From assembly GCF_000719955.1 (NCBI RefSeq), contig NZ_JOII01000010.1:124001-188000 (forward strand): a stretch of DNA of 64,000 nucleotides, given 5' to 3'. The notes under the pieces are model-generated. The model had not been told where the DNA came from. It was given only the letters and a program-made list of their open reading frames with translations, and did not search any database. Shown piece by piece: positions 9,292 through 17,132 of this stretch; the first letter of the stretch is position 1, and each line of letters opens with the position of its first letter. Position numbers and translations under genes: made by a program. This stretch comes from Streptomyces albidoflavus. Its GTDB lineage: Bacteria > Actinomycetota > Actinomycetes > Streptomycetales > Streptomycetaceae.

Positions 9292-9801
9292 GTGACCTCT
9301 GACCTGGATTTCTACGCCCACGTCGCCACCCGTGGTGAGGTACTGGGGGCGGGCATCGGCGCGCAGCCCGCCCAGTGGGAAGCGGCGCTCGGCACCGATC
9401 ACCTCGACACCGAGGAGGCAGACCTGCTGCGCCGGGACTACGGGCTCGTGGAGCTGTCGTTCCAGAGGGACGACGACGCCTGGCCGTGCTTCGGGGTCAG
9501 TCTTCAGGTGCACCGTCTGTCCCAGGACACCGCATCCGAGGTACCGGCGCCCCTGCGCGAGGTGTACGGCGAGTTCGCTCCCGCGGTCCGGTTCGACCAG
9601 TTGACCGACGCCATCGCCAAGCTGGGCCACTCCGTGGAACCCGAGCCGGACGCGGCCGGCGCGTCCGTGGGTATCCACCGCCACCGGGTGCCCGGGTCCG
9701 GCGTGCGGATCTTCGTCCGCGTGCGGGAGGGCGCCCGGTGGCAGGCGGACGCGGTCTGGAGGCTCAGCGTGTCTCCCGCCTGGTGGCGGGAGGCCGAGTG
9801 A
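9292..9801 (+). CDS. Hypothetical protein, acidic, possibly immunity-type
   Basis: A 169-residue soluble protein with no signal or membrane segment, rich in Asp/Glu. I do not recognise a named domain. Segments such as DFYAHVATRGEVLG, LRRDYGLVELSFQR and WPCFGVSLQVHRL resemble small Streptomyces proteins sometimes found as lone immunity-like genes; this is only an impression. The GTG at 9292 is chosen because GGAGAAG lies 6 nt upstream. An in-frame ORF runs back to 9121 but lacks a ribosome site. It is divergent from tex, with a 211-nt gap, and convergent with the next gene. Confidence 0.65.
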   Translation: MTSDLDFYAHVATRGEVLGAGIGAQPAQWEAALGTDHLDTEEADLLRRDYGLVELSFQRDDDAWPCFGVSLQVHRLSQDTASEVPAPLREVYGEFAPAVRFDQLTDAIAKLGHSVEPEPDAAGASVGIHRHRVPGSGVRIFVRVREGARWQADAVWRLSVSPAWWREAE

Positions 9802-9827
9802 CCGGGCCGACTCGTACGCCGGAGCGC

Positions 9828-10691
9828 TCAGCCGCGTCCCAGCATGCCGTCGGGGAAGGCCCCGGCCGCGATGATCCGGCCGAACAGGTCCTTGGCCAGT
9901 TCGGTCAGGCGCAGGGTGCCCTCGGCGCCCAGGTGTTCGTAGGGCGCGGCGTCCAACCGGTCGGTGCGCTCCTCCAGTTCCGCCCGCAGTGCCGTGCCCT
10001 GCTCGGTGAGGGAGCCCTCCTGGTCGAGGATGGAGCGGGCGACCAGCCGCGCGCTCGCCTCGTCCCACTCCTGCTGCGTCCAGCCGCGCGTCCCCAGCAC
10101 CCACTTGGGTGCCATGCCGAAGCCGGTCGCGGTGTGGCTGATCAGCGCCTCCAGCGGGTCGAGCTCCGCGTCGAGCAGCGCGGCGATGTGGGCGTCGCCC
10201 CGGTGCTCGCGCAGCAGGGTCGCGGCGTGCCAGTAGGCGAGGTGCGGCTCGGCCGGGACCGGCAGGTCGGCGTGGGCGGCGTAGAGCGGGCGGCCGGGGC
10301 GGGCGCATCCCTCGGCGGCGCGCAGCGCCAGCTCGGCGGCCTCGGCCACGTCCGGCGCGGCCACCGCCTCCTCGCCGAGCAGGCGCCGCAGGGTGCGGTC
10401 GGCCGCGCGCAGCCGTGCGTCGAGGACCTGGGCGGGGGTGGCCACCTCCCAGACGGCGGGCAGGTGGCGGGCGACCAGGTCGTGCCGGAAGTTGAAGAAG
10501 GTGGCGGTCACCGTGCCGGGGCCGACCGCGCCGAAGGCGGCGGCCCGGGAGGCGAAGTAGGCGGCGTTGGGGTCGGTGACCCCGAGCGCGGCCATCTCCT
10601 CGCGCAGCTCGCGGGAGAAGTAGACGGCGGAGTGGAACGGGTTGACCGCGTGGTGACAGCGGCGTCCGGCGCGTGCGGGAAGAGTGCTCAT
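9828..10691 (-). CDS. SCO6745-family protein
   Basis: A 287-residue soluble, Ala-rich all-helical protein. The N-terminal motif HHAVNPFHSAVYFSREL and the centre SRAAAFGAVGPGTVTATFFNF match what I recall of the SCO6745 family, whose function is unknown; a C-terminal stretch (WDEASARLV... LTEQGTALRAELEERTD) looks like a winged-helix domain. The start ATG at 10691 has no Shine-Dalgarno. A -10-like TAACGT lies 7 nt before it, suggesting a leaderless mRNA. A 16-bp TetR-type palindrome overlaps that promoter at 10703-10718. It is followed convergently by the small hypothetical gene and preceded by enoyl-CoA hydratase in the same direction. Confidence 0.8.
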   Translation of the reverse strand: MSTLPARAGRRCHHAVNPFHSAVYFSRELREEMAALGVTDPNAAYFASRAAAFGAVGPGTVTATFFNFRHDLVARHLPAVWEVATPAQVLDARLRAADRTLRRLLGEEAVAAPDVAEAAELALRAAEGCARPGRPLYAAHADLPVPAEPHLAYWHAATLLREHRGDAHIAALLDAELDPLEALISHTATGFGMAPKWVLGTRGWTQQEWDEASARLVARSILDQEGSLTEQGTALRAELEERTDRLDAAPYEHLGAEGTLRLTELAKDLFGRIIAAGAFPDGMLGRG

Positions 10692-10702
10692 GGCCCAGAC
10701 GT

Positions 10703-10718
10703 TACCGACCAGTCGGTA
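10703..10718. promoter_or_regulatory. TetR-type palindromic operator over the SCO6745-family promoter
   Basis: Perfect 7-bp arms TACCGAC and GTCGGTA around CA. The pattern is typical of TetR-family operators. It overlaps the predicted -10 region (TAACGT, minus strand) 12 nt upstream of the start codon. No TetR gene is in this window, so the regulator would act in trans. Confidence 0.65.
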
Positions 10719-10748
10719 TGAGTGGGAAGGGCGGGCGCCCTCCCCGGT

Positions 10749-11516
10749 TCACTCGCCCGTGCTCGCGGGCGTCCAGGTGAAGTGGGGCGTGCGGCGCTCC
10801 AGGAAAGCCGCCACCCCTTCGGCGGCGTCGGTGCTGCGCCGGGCCTCGTCCTCCCAGTGGACGATCCGGTCGGTGCGGCCCGCCACGAACTCCTTCGCCG
10901 CCGCCTGGGACAGCGGCGAACGGGCCGCCAGCACCGAGGTGAACGCGGCCACCCGCGCCCCCAGCCCGCCGACGGGCAGCACCTCGTCCACCAGGCCGCA
11001 GCGCAGCGCCCGCTCGGTGCCGATCAGCTCGCCCGAGAAGAGCAGGTACTTGGCGGTGGCGGGCCCGGTCAGGGCGGCCAGCCGCGCGGTGGACGAGGCG
11101 GGGTAGACGATGCCCAGCTTGGCCGGGGTCACCCCGAAGCGGCTGCCCTCCTCGGCGAACCGCAGGTCGCAGGCGGCCGCCAGCTGGGCGCCGCCGCCCA
11201 CGCAGGCCCCGCGCACCGCCGCCAGCGTCGGCCGCGGGAAGGCCGCCAGCGCCTCCTCGGCCAGCACCGCCAGCCGCTGCGGCGCGTCACCGCCCTCGGC
11301 GGAGGCGCCGAGCGAGGAGATGTCCGCCCCGGCGCAGAAGGTCTCCCCGGCCCCGGTCAGCACCAGGGCCCGCACCGACGGGTCCGCCGCCAGCTCCTTG
11401 AGGAGCGGCGGCAGCGCGCGCCACATCGCGGCGGTCATGGCGTTGCGCTTGGCCGGGTGGTCGATGACGACCGTGGCGACGCCCTCGGCGACGGTGTGGC
11501 TCAGCTGCGGCTCCAT
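10749..11516 (-). CDS. Enoyl-CoA hydratase/isomerase family protein
   Basis: A 255-residue crotonase-fold protein. Family landmarks are visible: HPAKRNAM near residue 20, oxyanion-hole segments AGADISSLG and RGACVGGGAQLAAACDLRFA, and the catalytic region FGVTPAKLGIVYP with a Gly-Ile-Val instead of the usual Glu-containing pattern of classical hydratases. The first catalytic Glu position is occupied by a Gly/Ala-rich segment, so the reaction may differ from simple hydration. Substrate is an acyl-CoA in the cytoplasm, perhaps for fatty acid or branched-chain breakdown. The ATG at 11516 fits family length; the longer in-frame ORF upstream is antisense to the next gene. It is divergent from the DUF308-like membrane gene. 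Confidence 0.85.
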   Translation of the reverse strand: MEPQLSHTVAEGVATVVIDHPAKRNAMTAAMWRALPPLLKELAADPSVRALVLTGAGETFCAGADISSLGASAEGGDAPQRLAVLAEEALAAFPRPTLAAVRGACVGGGAQLAAACDLRFAEEGSRFGVTPAKLGIVYPASSTARLAALTGPATAKYLLFSGELIGTERALRCGLVDEVLPVGGLGARVAAFTSVLAARSPLSQAAAKEFVAGRTDRIVHWEDEARRSTDAAEGVAAFLERRTPHFTWTPASTGE

Positions 11517-11606
11517 GGCCCGGATGCTATCCGCGCCGGGCGCGGCTCTCGCGGGCACCCTAGGCTCGGAGTCAGGGGGCCGCCCGGACACGAGGAGGTA
11601 CCCCGA

Positions 11607-12218
11607 ATGGCCCGGCACAAGGACGAAGGCCCGAGCGCGAGCGGCCGCGAGCGCCGGAAGCTCGGCAGAGGCTTCGGCTGGCTCGCCTTCCTCGGCGTGG
11701 TGCTGGTGATCGCCGGAGCGGTCGGCCTGGTCTACGTCGGCGTCGCCACCCTGACCTCGATGCTGCTCTTCGGCTGGCTGCTGCTGATCGGCGGCGTGGT
11801 CGGGCTGCTGCGGGCCGTCCAGTCGCGCGGCTCGCACTTCTTCTGGCTCGTGGTGGTCGTCGCCGCCCTCAACATCGCGGCCGGGGTGGTCATCCTGCGC
11901 AGGCCCGACGTGGCGGCGGAGGCGCTCACCATGTTCGCCGCGCTGCTCTTCCTCACCGGCGGCGTCTTCCGGCTGGCGGGCAGCCTGGTGGTGCGCGGAC
12001 CGCAGTTCGGCTGGACCCTGCTCCAGGGCCTCTTCGGCCTCGCCCTCGGCGTACTGGTGCTCGCCGAATGGCCGAGCAGCAGCCAGTACGTCATCGGCAC
12101 CTTCTTCTCCCTCTCCCTGCTCTTCGACGGGCTGTCGCTGATCTCGACCGGTATGGGCGGGCGGAGCGTCGTCTCCGACCTGGCCGACCGGACCGAAGGC
12201 GGGCAGGACGCCGCGTAG
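11607..12218 (+). CDS. DUF308/HdeD-like membrane protein
   Basis: A 203-residue integral membrane protein: a charged 25-residue N-terminus (GRERRKLGRG) then six hydrophobic segments, arranged as pairs with Gly-rich turns (FGWLLLIGGVVGLLRAVQ, LNIAAGVVILRRPDVAAEAL, LTGGVFRLAGSLVVRG, LFGLALGVLVLAEWP). The pattern matches HdeD/DUF308 proteins, small six-span proteins linked to acid stress in enterics but of unknown job here. The start ATG has a near-perfect AGGAGG 9 nt upstream. It is probably monocistronic or cotranscribed with the following ATP-binding gene (113-nt gap). Confidence 0.8.
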   Translation: MARHKDEGPSASGRERRKLGRGFGWLAFLGVVLVIAGAVGLVYVGVATLTSMLLFGWLLLIGGVVGLLRAVQSRGSHFFWLVVVVAALNIAAGVVILRRPDVAAEALTMFAALLFLTGGVFRLAGSLVVRGPQFGWTLLQGLFGLALGVLVLAEWPSSSQYVIGTFFSLSLLFDGLSLISTGMGGRSVVSDLADRTEGGQDAA

Positions 12219-12331
12219 CGGACCGGTCGAATCGGGACATGGGGCGCCATCGGCTGGTCGAGTCCGCTCGATACGCGGCATTTTGCGGTCAGGTACCGGA
12301 CTCGGAGCCGGGCATTCCCAACACTCGGACT

Positions 12332-12928
12332 GTGGAAGCCACCGAGGCCCAGGACGCCGGAGAGACCGAGGACGGGGACCCGAACATGGATGACGGTGCA
12401 CGAGGCGGCCCGGCGGGGCCGTCTTCGGGACCCGCCGCACCGCCGGTGGCGGCGCCCGCGCCTCCCGGGCCGCTGCCGTACGAGGGTGTCTGGCGCTTCA
12501 CCGCCGACGCCGAGGACGCCGCGGTACCGAGCGCCCGGCACGCCGTACGGGACCTGCTGCGCCGCCAAAACGTTCCCGCACCCCCGGACCTGGTGCACGG
12601 GCTGCTGCTCATCGTCTCCGAGCTGGTCACCAACGCCGTACGCCACGCGGCCCTGCTGTCGCCGACGGTCGGCGTCGAGGTGGCCGTCGGGGCCGCCTGG
12701 GTGCGGGTCGCCGTCGAGGACAGCCACCCGTACCGCCCGACCGCGCTCGTCGCCGACCACGGGCAGACCGGCGGCCGGGGGCTGCTCCTGGTCCGGGAGA
12801 TCACCGCGGAGGCCGGCGGCGTCTGCGACGTCGAGCACACCGCGGCCGGCGGGAAGATCATCTGGGCGGCGCTGCCGCTGGGCCCGGGGGCGGGCGGCGC
12901 GCCGGTGCTCCCGGCCCCCGGAGGCTGA
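12332..12928 (+). CDS. HATPase_c ATP-binding protein (anti-sigma-factor kinase-like)
   Basis: A soluble protein of about 198 residues: a disordered acidic and Pro-rich N-terminus of about 70 residues, then a histidine-kinase-like ATPase domain with the N box LLIVSELVTNAVRHA, the G1-like AVEDSHPYRP and G2-like GGRGLLLVREI. Such proteins are abundant in Streptomyces and resemble SpoIIAB/RsbW anti-sigma kinases that bind sigma factors or phosphorylate anti-anti-sigma partners; no partner gene is adjacent. The GTG at 12332 is preferred because codons right after it already have GC-rich third positions; ATG 12386 is an alternative. It converges on idi with a 3-nt gap. Confidence 0.8.
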   Translation: MEATEAQDAGETEDGDPNMDDGARGGPAGPSSGPAAPPVAAPAPPGPLPYEGVWRFTADAEDAAVPSARHAVRDLLRRQNVPAPPDLVHGLLLIVSELVTNAVRHAALLSPTVGVEVAVGAAWVRVAVEDSHPYRPTALVADHGQTGGRGLLLVREITAEAGGVCDVEHTAAGGKIIWAALPLGPGAGGAPVLPAPGG

Positions 12929-12931
12929 GCC

Positions 12932-13528
12932 TCACCAGCCGGTGCTGTCCCCGGTCAGCTCGCGGATCGCCGGGCGCGCCGCGTCCAGGACGGTCATGAA
13001 CCAGGCCGAGAAGGGCCCGGCCTCGTGCCGCTCGGCCAGCTCGGCCGGGGTGACGAAGACGGTGTCGCCGACCTCCTCCGGGTCGGGCCGCAGCGGATCG
13101 CGGACCAGCCCGACGAAGAGGTGGTTGTACTCCTGCTCCACCAGGCCCGAGGCGGGGTCCGGGTGGTTGTAGCGGACCGTGCCGGCCTCGCCCAGCAGGG
13201 CGGGGGAGACCCCCAGCTCCTCGAAGGTGCGCCGGGCGGCGGCGGCGAACGGCGCCTCGCCCGGGTAGGGGTGGCCGCAGCAGGTGTTGGACCAGACGCC
13301 GGGGGAGTGGTACTTGCCCAGGGCCCGCTGCTGGAGCAGCAGGCGGCCCCGCTCGTCGAAGAGGAAGACGGAGAAGGCCCGGTGCAGGCGGCCGGGCGCC
13401 TGGTGGGCGGAGAGCTTCTCCGCCGTGCCGATGGTGTTGCCGTCCTCGTCGACCAGTTCGAGCAGAATGACGGCCTCCGGGGAGTCGTCCGACGAGCGGC
13501 TCACCGCGGTGGCAGGTGTGATCGGCAT
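12932..13528 (-). CDS. idi: Isopentenyl-diphosphate delta-isomerase, type I
   Basis: A 198-residue Nudix-fold enzyme that interconverts IPP and DMAPP in the cytoplasm, supplying both C5 units for terpenoids. Key residues are visible: RLHRAFSVFLFD, the catalytic Cys in SNTCCGHPYPGE, the Nudix-like ARRTFEELG, and the catalytic Glu in EQEYNHLF. Length is close to the E. coli enzyme (182). Two ATG codons lie 6 nt apart; the inner one at 13528 has GAAGG at the better distance. Its place 9 kb from the hopanoid operon follows the S. coelicolor layout as I recall it, so it may serve hopanoid precursor supply. An 8-bp inverted repeat lies in its promoter region. Confidence 0.95.
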   Translation of the reverse strand: MPITPATAVSRSSDDSPEAVILLELVDEDGNTIGTAEKLSAHQAPGRLHRAFSVFLFDERGRLLLQQRALGKYHSPGVWSNTCCGHPYPGEAPFAAAARRTFEELGVSPALLGEAGTVRYNHPDPASGLVEQEYNHLFVGLVRDPLRPDPEEVGDTVFVTPAELAERHEAGPFSAWFMTVLDAARPAIRELTGDSTGW

Positions 13529-13842
13529 ACCCATCCTTCGCTTCGGTCCTGAGCGCCCAAGTCTGCCGCACAAATCCGGCGCTCTGGGCACCTGCCGTGC
13601 CCAGCGTGCCCGGATCGGACGCTACCCGTCCGCTTCCTGGCGGCCGGTACGCGGTCCGTACCCGCCGGTCAGGAGCGGGCGCGGGGCGGTCCGGGAGGGC
13701 GTGGCGCGGCGCGGACCCCTGTCCGCCGGCGGGGCGGAGGCGGCGGATGGCTCCGGCGCACCCCGGCCCGGTCCAGGCGCCCCGGGGGCCCGCCGGGCGA
13801 CCTGTGACGATCCTGTGACATCCCCCGGGCCGCTTCCGGGGC
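13529..13842. other. Intergenic region between idi and zinc exporter
   Basis: About 314 nt with no convincing gene. It holds an inverted repeat, CTGGGCAC (13584-13591) and GTGCCCAG (13597-13604) with a 5-nt spacer, 56 nt upstream of the idi start. This could be an operator or a leader hairpin. The rest is GC-rich with no clear pattern. Confidence 0.6.
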
Positions 13843-14781
13843 TCAGTGGCAGAGCCCCGCCTCGTGCGGCGCGTGGCCCGAAGGTTCCAGCTGGAAGGTG
13901 CAGTGCTCCACGTCGAAGTGGCCGCCCAGGCACTCCTGGAGTTCGTGCAGCAGCTTCTCGTGGGCGGCGGCGTCCAGCTGGTCCGCCTCGACGACCACGT
14001 GCGCGGAGAGGACCGGCATGCCCGAGGTGATGGTCCAGGCGTGCAGGTCGTGCACGCCGACCACGCCGGGCAGCTCCTCCATGTGGCGCCGCACCTCCGC
14101 CATGTCGACGCCCTTGGGCGCCGCCTCCAGCAGGATGTCGAGCGTCTCCCGCAGCAGCCGCAGGGTGCGCGGCACGATCATCGCGCCGATCAGCAGCGAG
14201 GCGATCGGGTCGGCCGCCTGCCAGCCGGTGGCCATGATGACCAGGGCCGAGAGGATGACCGCCACCGAGCCCAGCGCGTCGGCGGCCACCTCCAGGAAGG
14301 CGCCGCGCACGTTGAGGCTCTCCCGCTGACCGCGCATCAGCAGCGAGAGCGAGACGACGTTGGCCAGCAGGCCCACCGCGCCGAAGGCCAGCGCCAGCGG
14401 CCCCGAGGTCTCGGCCGGGGTGAAGAAGAACCGCTCCACCGCCTCGTAGACCACGTAGCCGCCGACGCCGAGGAGCAGGAGGCAGTTGGCGAGCGCCGCG
14501 AGTATCTCCGCGCGGGCGAAGCCGAAGGTGCGCTTCTCGCTCGGCGGGCGGCCCGCGAAGTGGATGGCGAGCAGTGCCATGCCCAGGCCCAGCGCGTCGG
14601 TCGCCATGTGGGCGGCGTCGGCGACCAGGGCCAGCGAGTCGGCCAGCAGACCGCCGACGATCTCCGCCACCATCACGAAGAGCGTGATGCCCAGCGCGAT
14701 CCGCAGCCTGCCCCGGTGGGCCGAGGCGGCCGTCCCGGTGGCGGGACCGTGTGTGTGCCCGTGATCGTGCCCAGCCCCCAT
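13843..14781 (-). CDS. zitB: CDF-family zinc exporter (ZitB-like)
   Basis: A 312-residue cation diffusion facilitator: a His-rich N-terminus (GHDHGHTHG), six membrane spans, the metal-site motifs ADSLALVADAAHMATDALG in the second span and EVAADALGSVAVILSA in the fifth, and a cytoplasmic C-terminal domain (VVGVHDLHAWTI, HFDVEHCTFQ). CDF proteins export Zn2+ by proton exchange. The ATG at 14781 follows AAAGGA. A Zur-box match lies about 92-106 nt upstream; from memory, Zur activates the S. coelicolor orthologue zitB (SCO6751) at high zinc, which fits. The ORF could be read further upstream in frame, but that part is not coding-like. Confidence 0.9.
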   Translation of the reverse strand: MGAGHDHGHTHGPATGTAASAHRGRLRIALGITLFVMVAEIVGGLLADSLALVADAAHMATDALGLGMALLAIHFAGRPPSEKRTFGFARAEILAALANCLLLLGVGGYVVYEAVERFFFTPAETSGPLALAFGAVGLLANVVSLSLLMRGQRESLNVRGAFLEVAADALGSVAVILSALVIMATGWQAADPIASLLIGAMIVPRTLRLLRETLDILLEAAPKGVDMAEVRRHMEELPGVVGVHDLHAWTITSGMPVLSAHVVVEADQLDAAAHEKLLHELQECLGGHFDVEHCTFQLEPSGHAPHEAGLCH

Positions 14782-14872
14782 GGGACGTGTCCTTTGCCTC
14801 GTCGGTCGCTTCGTCAGTGGCGTCGGCCGACCACAGTGAACTACGGGTGGGGGGTATCCGGCAACACGGCGC

Positions 14873-14887
14873 TGAATACCGTTGTCA
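14873..14887. promoter_or_regulatory. Zur-box candidate upstream of zitB
   Basis: A 15-mer TGAATACCGTTGTCA (minus strand TGACAACGGTATTCA) fits the actinobacterial Zur pattern TGAnnAnnnTnnTCA. It lies about 100 nt upstream of the exporter start. Such a distance suits activation rather than occlusion. Confidence 0.65.
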
Positions 14888-15332
14888 TTCCCCCTGACCT
14901 GCGGAAACGCGGTGCAGGTCAGCGCCTCGCAGGGCTCCTGGAGGCCCTGGTCGACCCGTTCGGGGAGCCCCTGCCGCCGCCTGGCGGAATCGTGCCTTCC
15001 GGCCGGTGTGCGGAGAGAACGGGCGAAGGTGACCGAAGCGGGGCCATGCGTCGCGACCAGCGGCGGAAGGCGGGACGCGGTTTGTCGGCCGGGCAGTTGA
15101 TCGACCATGATGGCGGCGGCCCCGCGCCGCGCCCCCCGTCCCGGGGAAGCCGCGTGCGCCCGGCCACGCCCGCCCTGCGCGCCCCCGCACGGGATGCGAA
15201 CAGGTACCGAACGGGCGGTGAACGCGGGCTCCCCGCCGTCCGATAGCCTCAGCCGACGTGCCGCCAGGCCGTTGTCACAGGCACCCGAGCTGTCCGGCGC
15301 GGACCGCACCGGCACCCAAGGAGTGAGTTCGT
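14888..15332. other. Divergent promoter region, zitB and the envelope operon
   Basis: No gene is supported here. There is an 8-bp inverted repeat, TGACCTGC (14895-14902) and GCAGGTCA (14914-14921), 7 nt beyond the Zur-box candidate; it could be a second metal-regulator site or a hairpin. A weak -10-like TAGCCT is at about 15244. The ribosome site AAGGAG at 15318-15323 serves the CTG start of the next gene. Confidence 0.6.
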
Positions 15333-17132
15333 CTGTCGACCGCCATCGTCACCGGTCAGCCGGTCCCCGGGTCGCCGATCGAGGGCGAACTGCGGACGCT
15401 GGGCTTCGACGTGCGGACCGCCTCCGACGCCGCCGAGGCAGCCGCCCTGCTCCGTACCGTGCCCACCGGCCGCGTCGCCCTGGTCGACGCCGGCTTCGTC
15501 GGCCACCTCCACGCCCTGCGCCTGGGCCTGACCGACCCCCGCTTCCCGGCCGGTGCCGTCCCCGGCGCCGTCACCGTGCAGGACGCCTCCCGCGCCGCCC
15601 TCACCCGGGCCCTGGAGGCCGAGGCCGGCCGGCCCGCCCCCGGCGGCGCCGCGGTGCGCACCGGCACCGGGCTGCCCGACCGGCTGGCCGGCGCCCTGCA
15701 GGCCGAGGGCGTCGCCGTCCACCGGCCCGAGCTCGGCGCCCTCGTCGCCCGGGTCCCGCTCGCCCCGCAGGAGCGCAGCGAGGCCCGCCAGGCCGTCGCC
15801 GCCGTCGACGACGAGGCGATCCGGCTGCGGACCGCCGTCAAGTCCCGCGACGGCTTCTTCACCACGTACTGCATCAGCCCCTACTCGCGGTACCTGGCCC
15901 GCTGGTGCGCCCGGCGCGGCCTCACCCCCAACCAGGTGACCACCGCCTCGCTGGTCACCGCGCTGATCGCGGCCGGCTGCGCGGCCACCGGCACCCGGGC
16001 CGGCTTCGTCGCCGCCGGGCTGCTCCTCCTCTTCTCCTTCGTACTGGACTGCACCGACGGCCAGCTCGCCCGCTACTCCCTCCAGTACTCCACCCTCGGC
16101 GCGTGGCTCGACGCCACCTTCGACCGGGCCAAGGAGTACGCGTACTACGCCGGGCTCGCCCTCGGCGCGGCGCGCGGCGGGGACGACGTGTGGGCGCTGG
16201 CGCTCGGCGCGATGGTCCTCCAGACCTGCCGGCACGTCGTGGACTTCTCCTTCAACGAGGCCAACCACGACGCCGAGGCCAACACCAGCCCCACCGCCGC
16301 CCTCTCCGGCCGCCTCGACAGCGTCGGCTGGACCGTGTGGCTGCGCCGCATGATCGTGCTGCCCATCGGGGAGCGCTGGGCGCTGATCGCGGTCCTCACC
16401 GCCGTCACCACGCCCCGCATCACCTTCGTCGTGCTGCTGATCGGCTGCGCCCTGGCCGCCGCCTACACCACCGCCGGCCGCCTGCTGCGCTCGCTGACCC
16501 GCAAGGCCGAGCGCACCGACCGGGCCGCCCAGGCCCTCGCCGACCTCGCCGACAGCGGCCCGCTCGCCGAGGCGCTGAGCCCGCGCCTGCGCCCCTTCGC
16601 CAAGCTCCCCGCACCGGCGGTGGCGGCCCTCGGCGGCGTGATCCTCGTCGCGGTGACCGCCCTCACCCCGGCCGGTTCCGCCGGCCCGCTGCTCGGCGCC
16701 GTCGTCTACGTGCTCTGCTCCTCGCTCGCCGTCTCCCGGCCGCTCACCGGCGCCCTGGACTGGCTCGTGCCGCCCTTCTTCCGGGCCGCCGAGTACGGCG
16801 TGATCCTGCTGCTGGCCGCCCGTGCCGACGACTCCGGAGCCCTTCCGGCGGCCTTCGGGCTGGTCGCGGCGGTCGCCTACCATCACTACGACACGGTCTA
16901 CCGCATCCGCGGTGGCAGCGGCGCGCCGCCCCGCGCGCTGGTCCGCGCAACCGGCGGGCACGAGGGCCGCGTCCTCCTCGTCACGGCCGCCTCGCTGCTG
17001 GCCCCCTCAGGTTTCACCGTCGCGCTCACGGTTCTCGCCGTGGCCGTGGCACTCGTGGTGCTCGCCGAGAGCATCCGCTTCTGGGTCTCCGCCGGAGCAC
17101 CCGCCGTACACGATGAAGGAGAACCCGCATGA
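15333..17132 (+). CDS. CDP-alcohol phosphatidyltransferase with N-terminal extension (DUF5941-like)
   Basis: A 599-residue, two-part protein. The N-terminal about 165 residues look like a degenerate nucleotide-binding or nucleotidyltransferase-type domain. It is followed by a CDP-alcohol phosphotransferase domain with the complete motif DxxDGxxAR-x8-GxxxDxxxD (DCTDGQLAR... GAWLDATFDR) near residue 240, then more membrane spans to the end. The family transfers a phospho-alcohol from a CDP-alcohol to an acceptor alcohol in the membrane. The start is CTG at 15333: a stop codon lies 9 nt upstream in frame, AAGGAG is at 9 nt, the first in-frame GTG is 26 codons later, and all 26 codons are GC3-rich. 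It heads a seven-gene operon and overlaps the next gene by ATGA. Confidence 0.85.
   Translation: MSTAIVTGQPVPGSPIEGELRTLGFDVRTASDAAEAAALLRTVPTGRVALVDAGFVGHLHALRLGLTDPRFPAGAVPGAVTVQDASRAALTRALEAEAGRPAPGGAAVRTGTGLPDRLAGALQAEGVAVHRPELGALVARVPLAPQERSEARQAVAAVDDEAIRLRTAVKSRDGFFTTYCISPYSRYLARWCARRGLTPNQVTTASLVTALIAAGCAATGTRAGFVAAGLLLLFSFVLDCTDGQLARYSLQYSTLGAWLDATFDRAKEYAYYAGLALGAARGGDDVWALALGAMVLQTCRHVVDFSFNEANHDAEANTSPTAALSGRLDSVGWTVWLRRMIVLPIGERWALIAVLTAVTTPRITFVVLLIGCALAAAYTTAGRLLRSLTRKAERTDRAAQALADLADSGPLAEALSPRLRPFAKLPAPAVAALGGVILVAVTALTPAGSAGPLLGAVVYVLCSSLAVSRPLTGALDWLVPPFFRAAEYGVILLLAARADDSGALPAAFGLVAAVAYHHYDTVYRIRGGSGAPPRALVRATGGHEGRVLLVTAASLLAPSGFTVALTVLAVAVALVVLAESIRFWVSAGAPAVHDEGEPA

Noticed and set aside
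6507..9302. 931-codon plus-strand open frame opposite tex
   Set aside because: Composition is Arg/Pro/His-rich and mirrors the tex codons; tex on the minus strand explains the region fully.
14782..15315. In-frame upstream extension of the zinc exporter frame
   Set aside because: The exporter starts at a conserved His-rich N-terminus with a ribosome site; the extension covers the Zur-box region and lacks homology.
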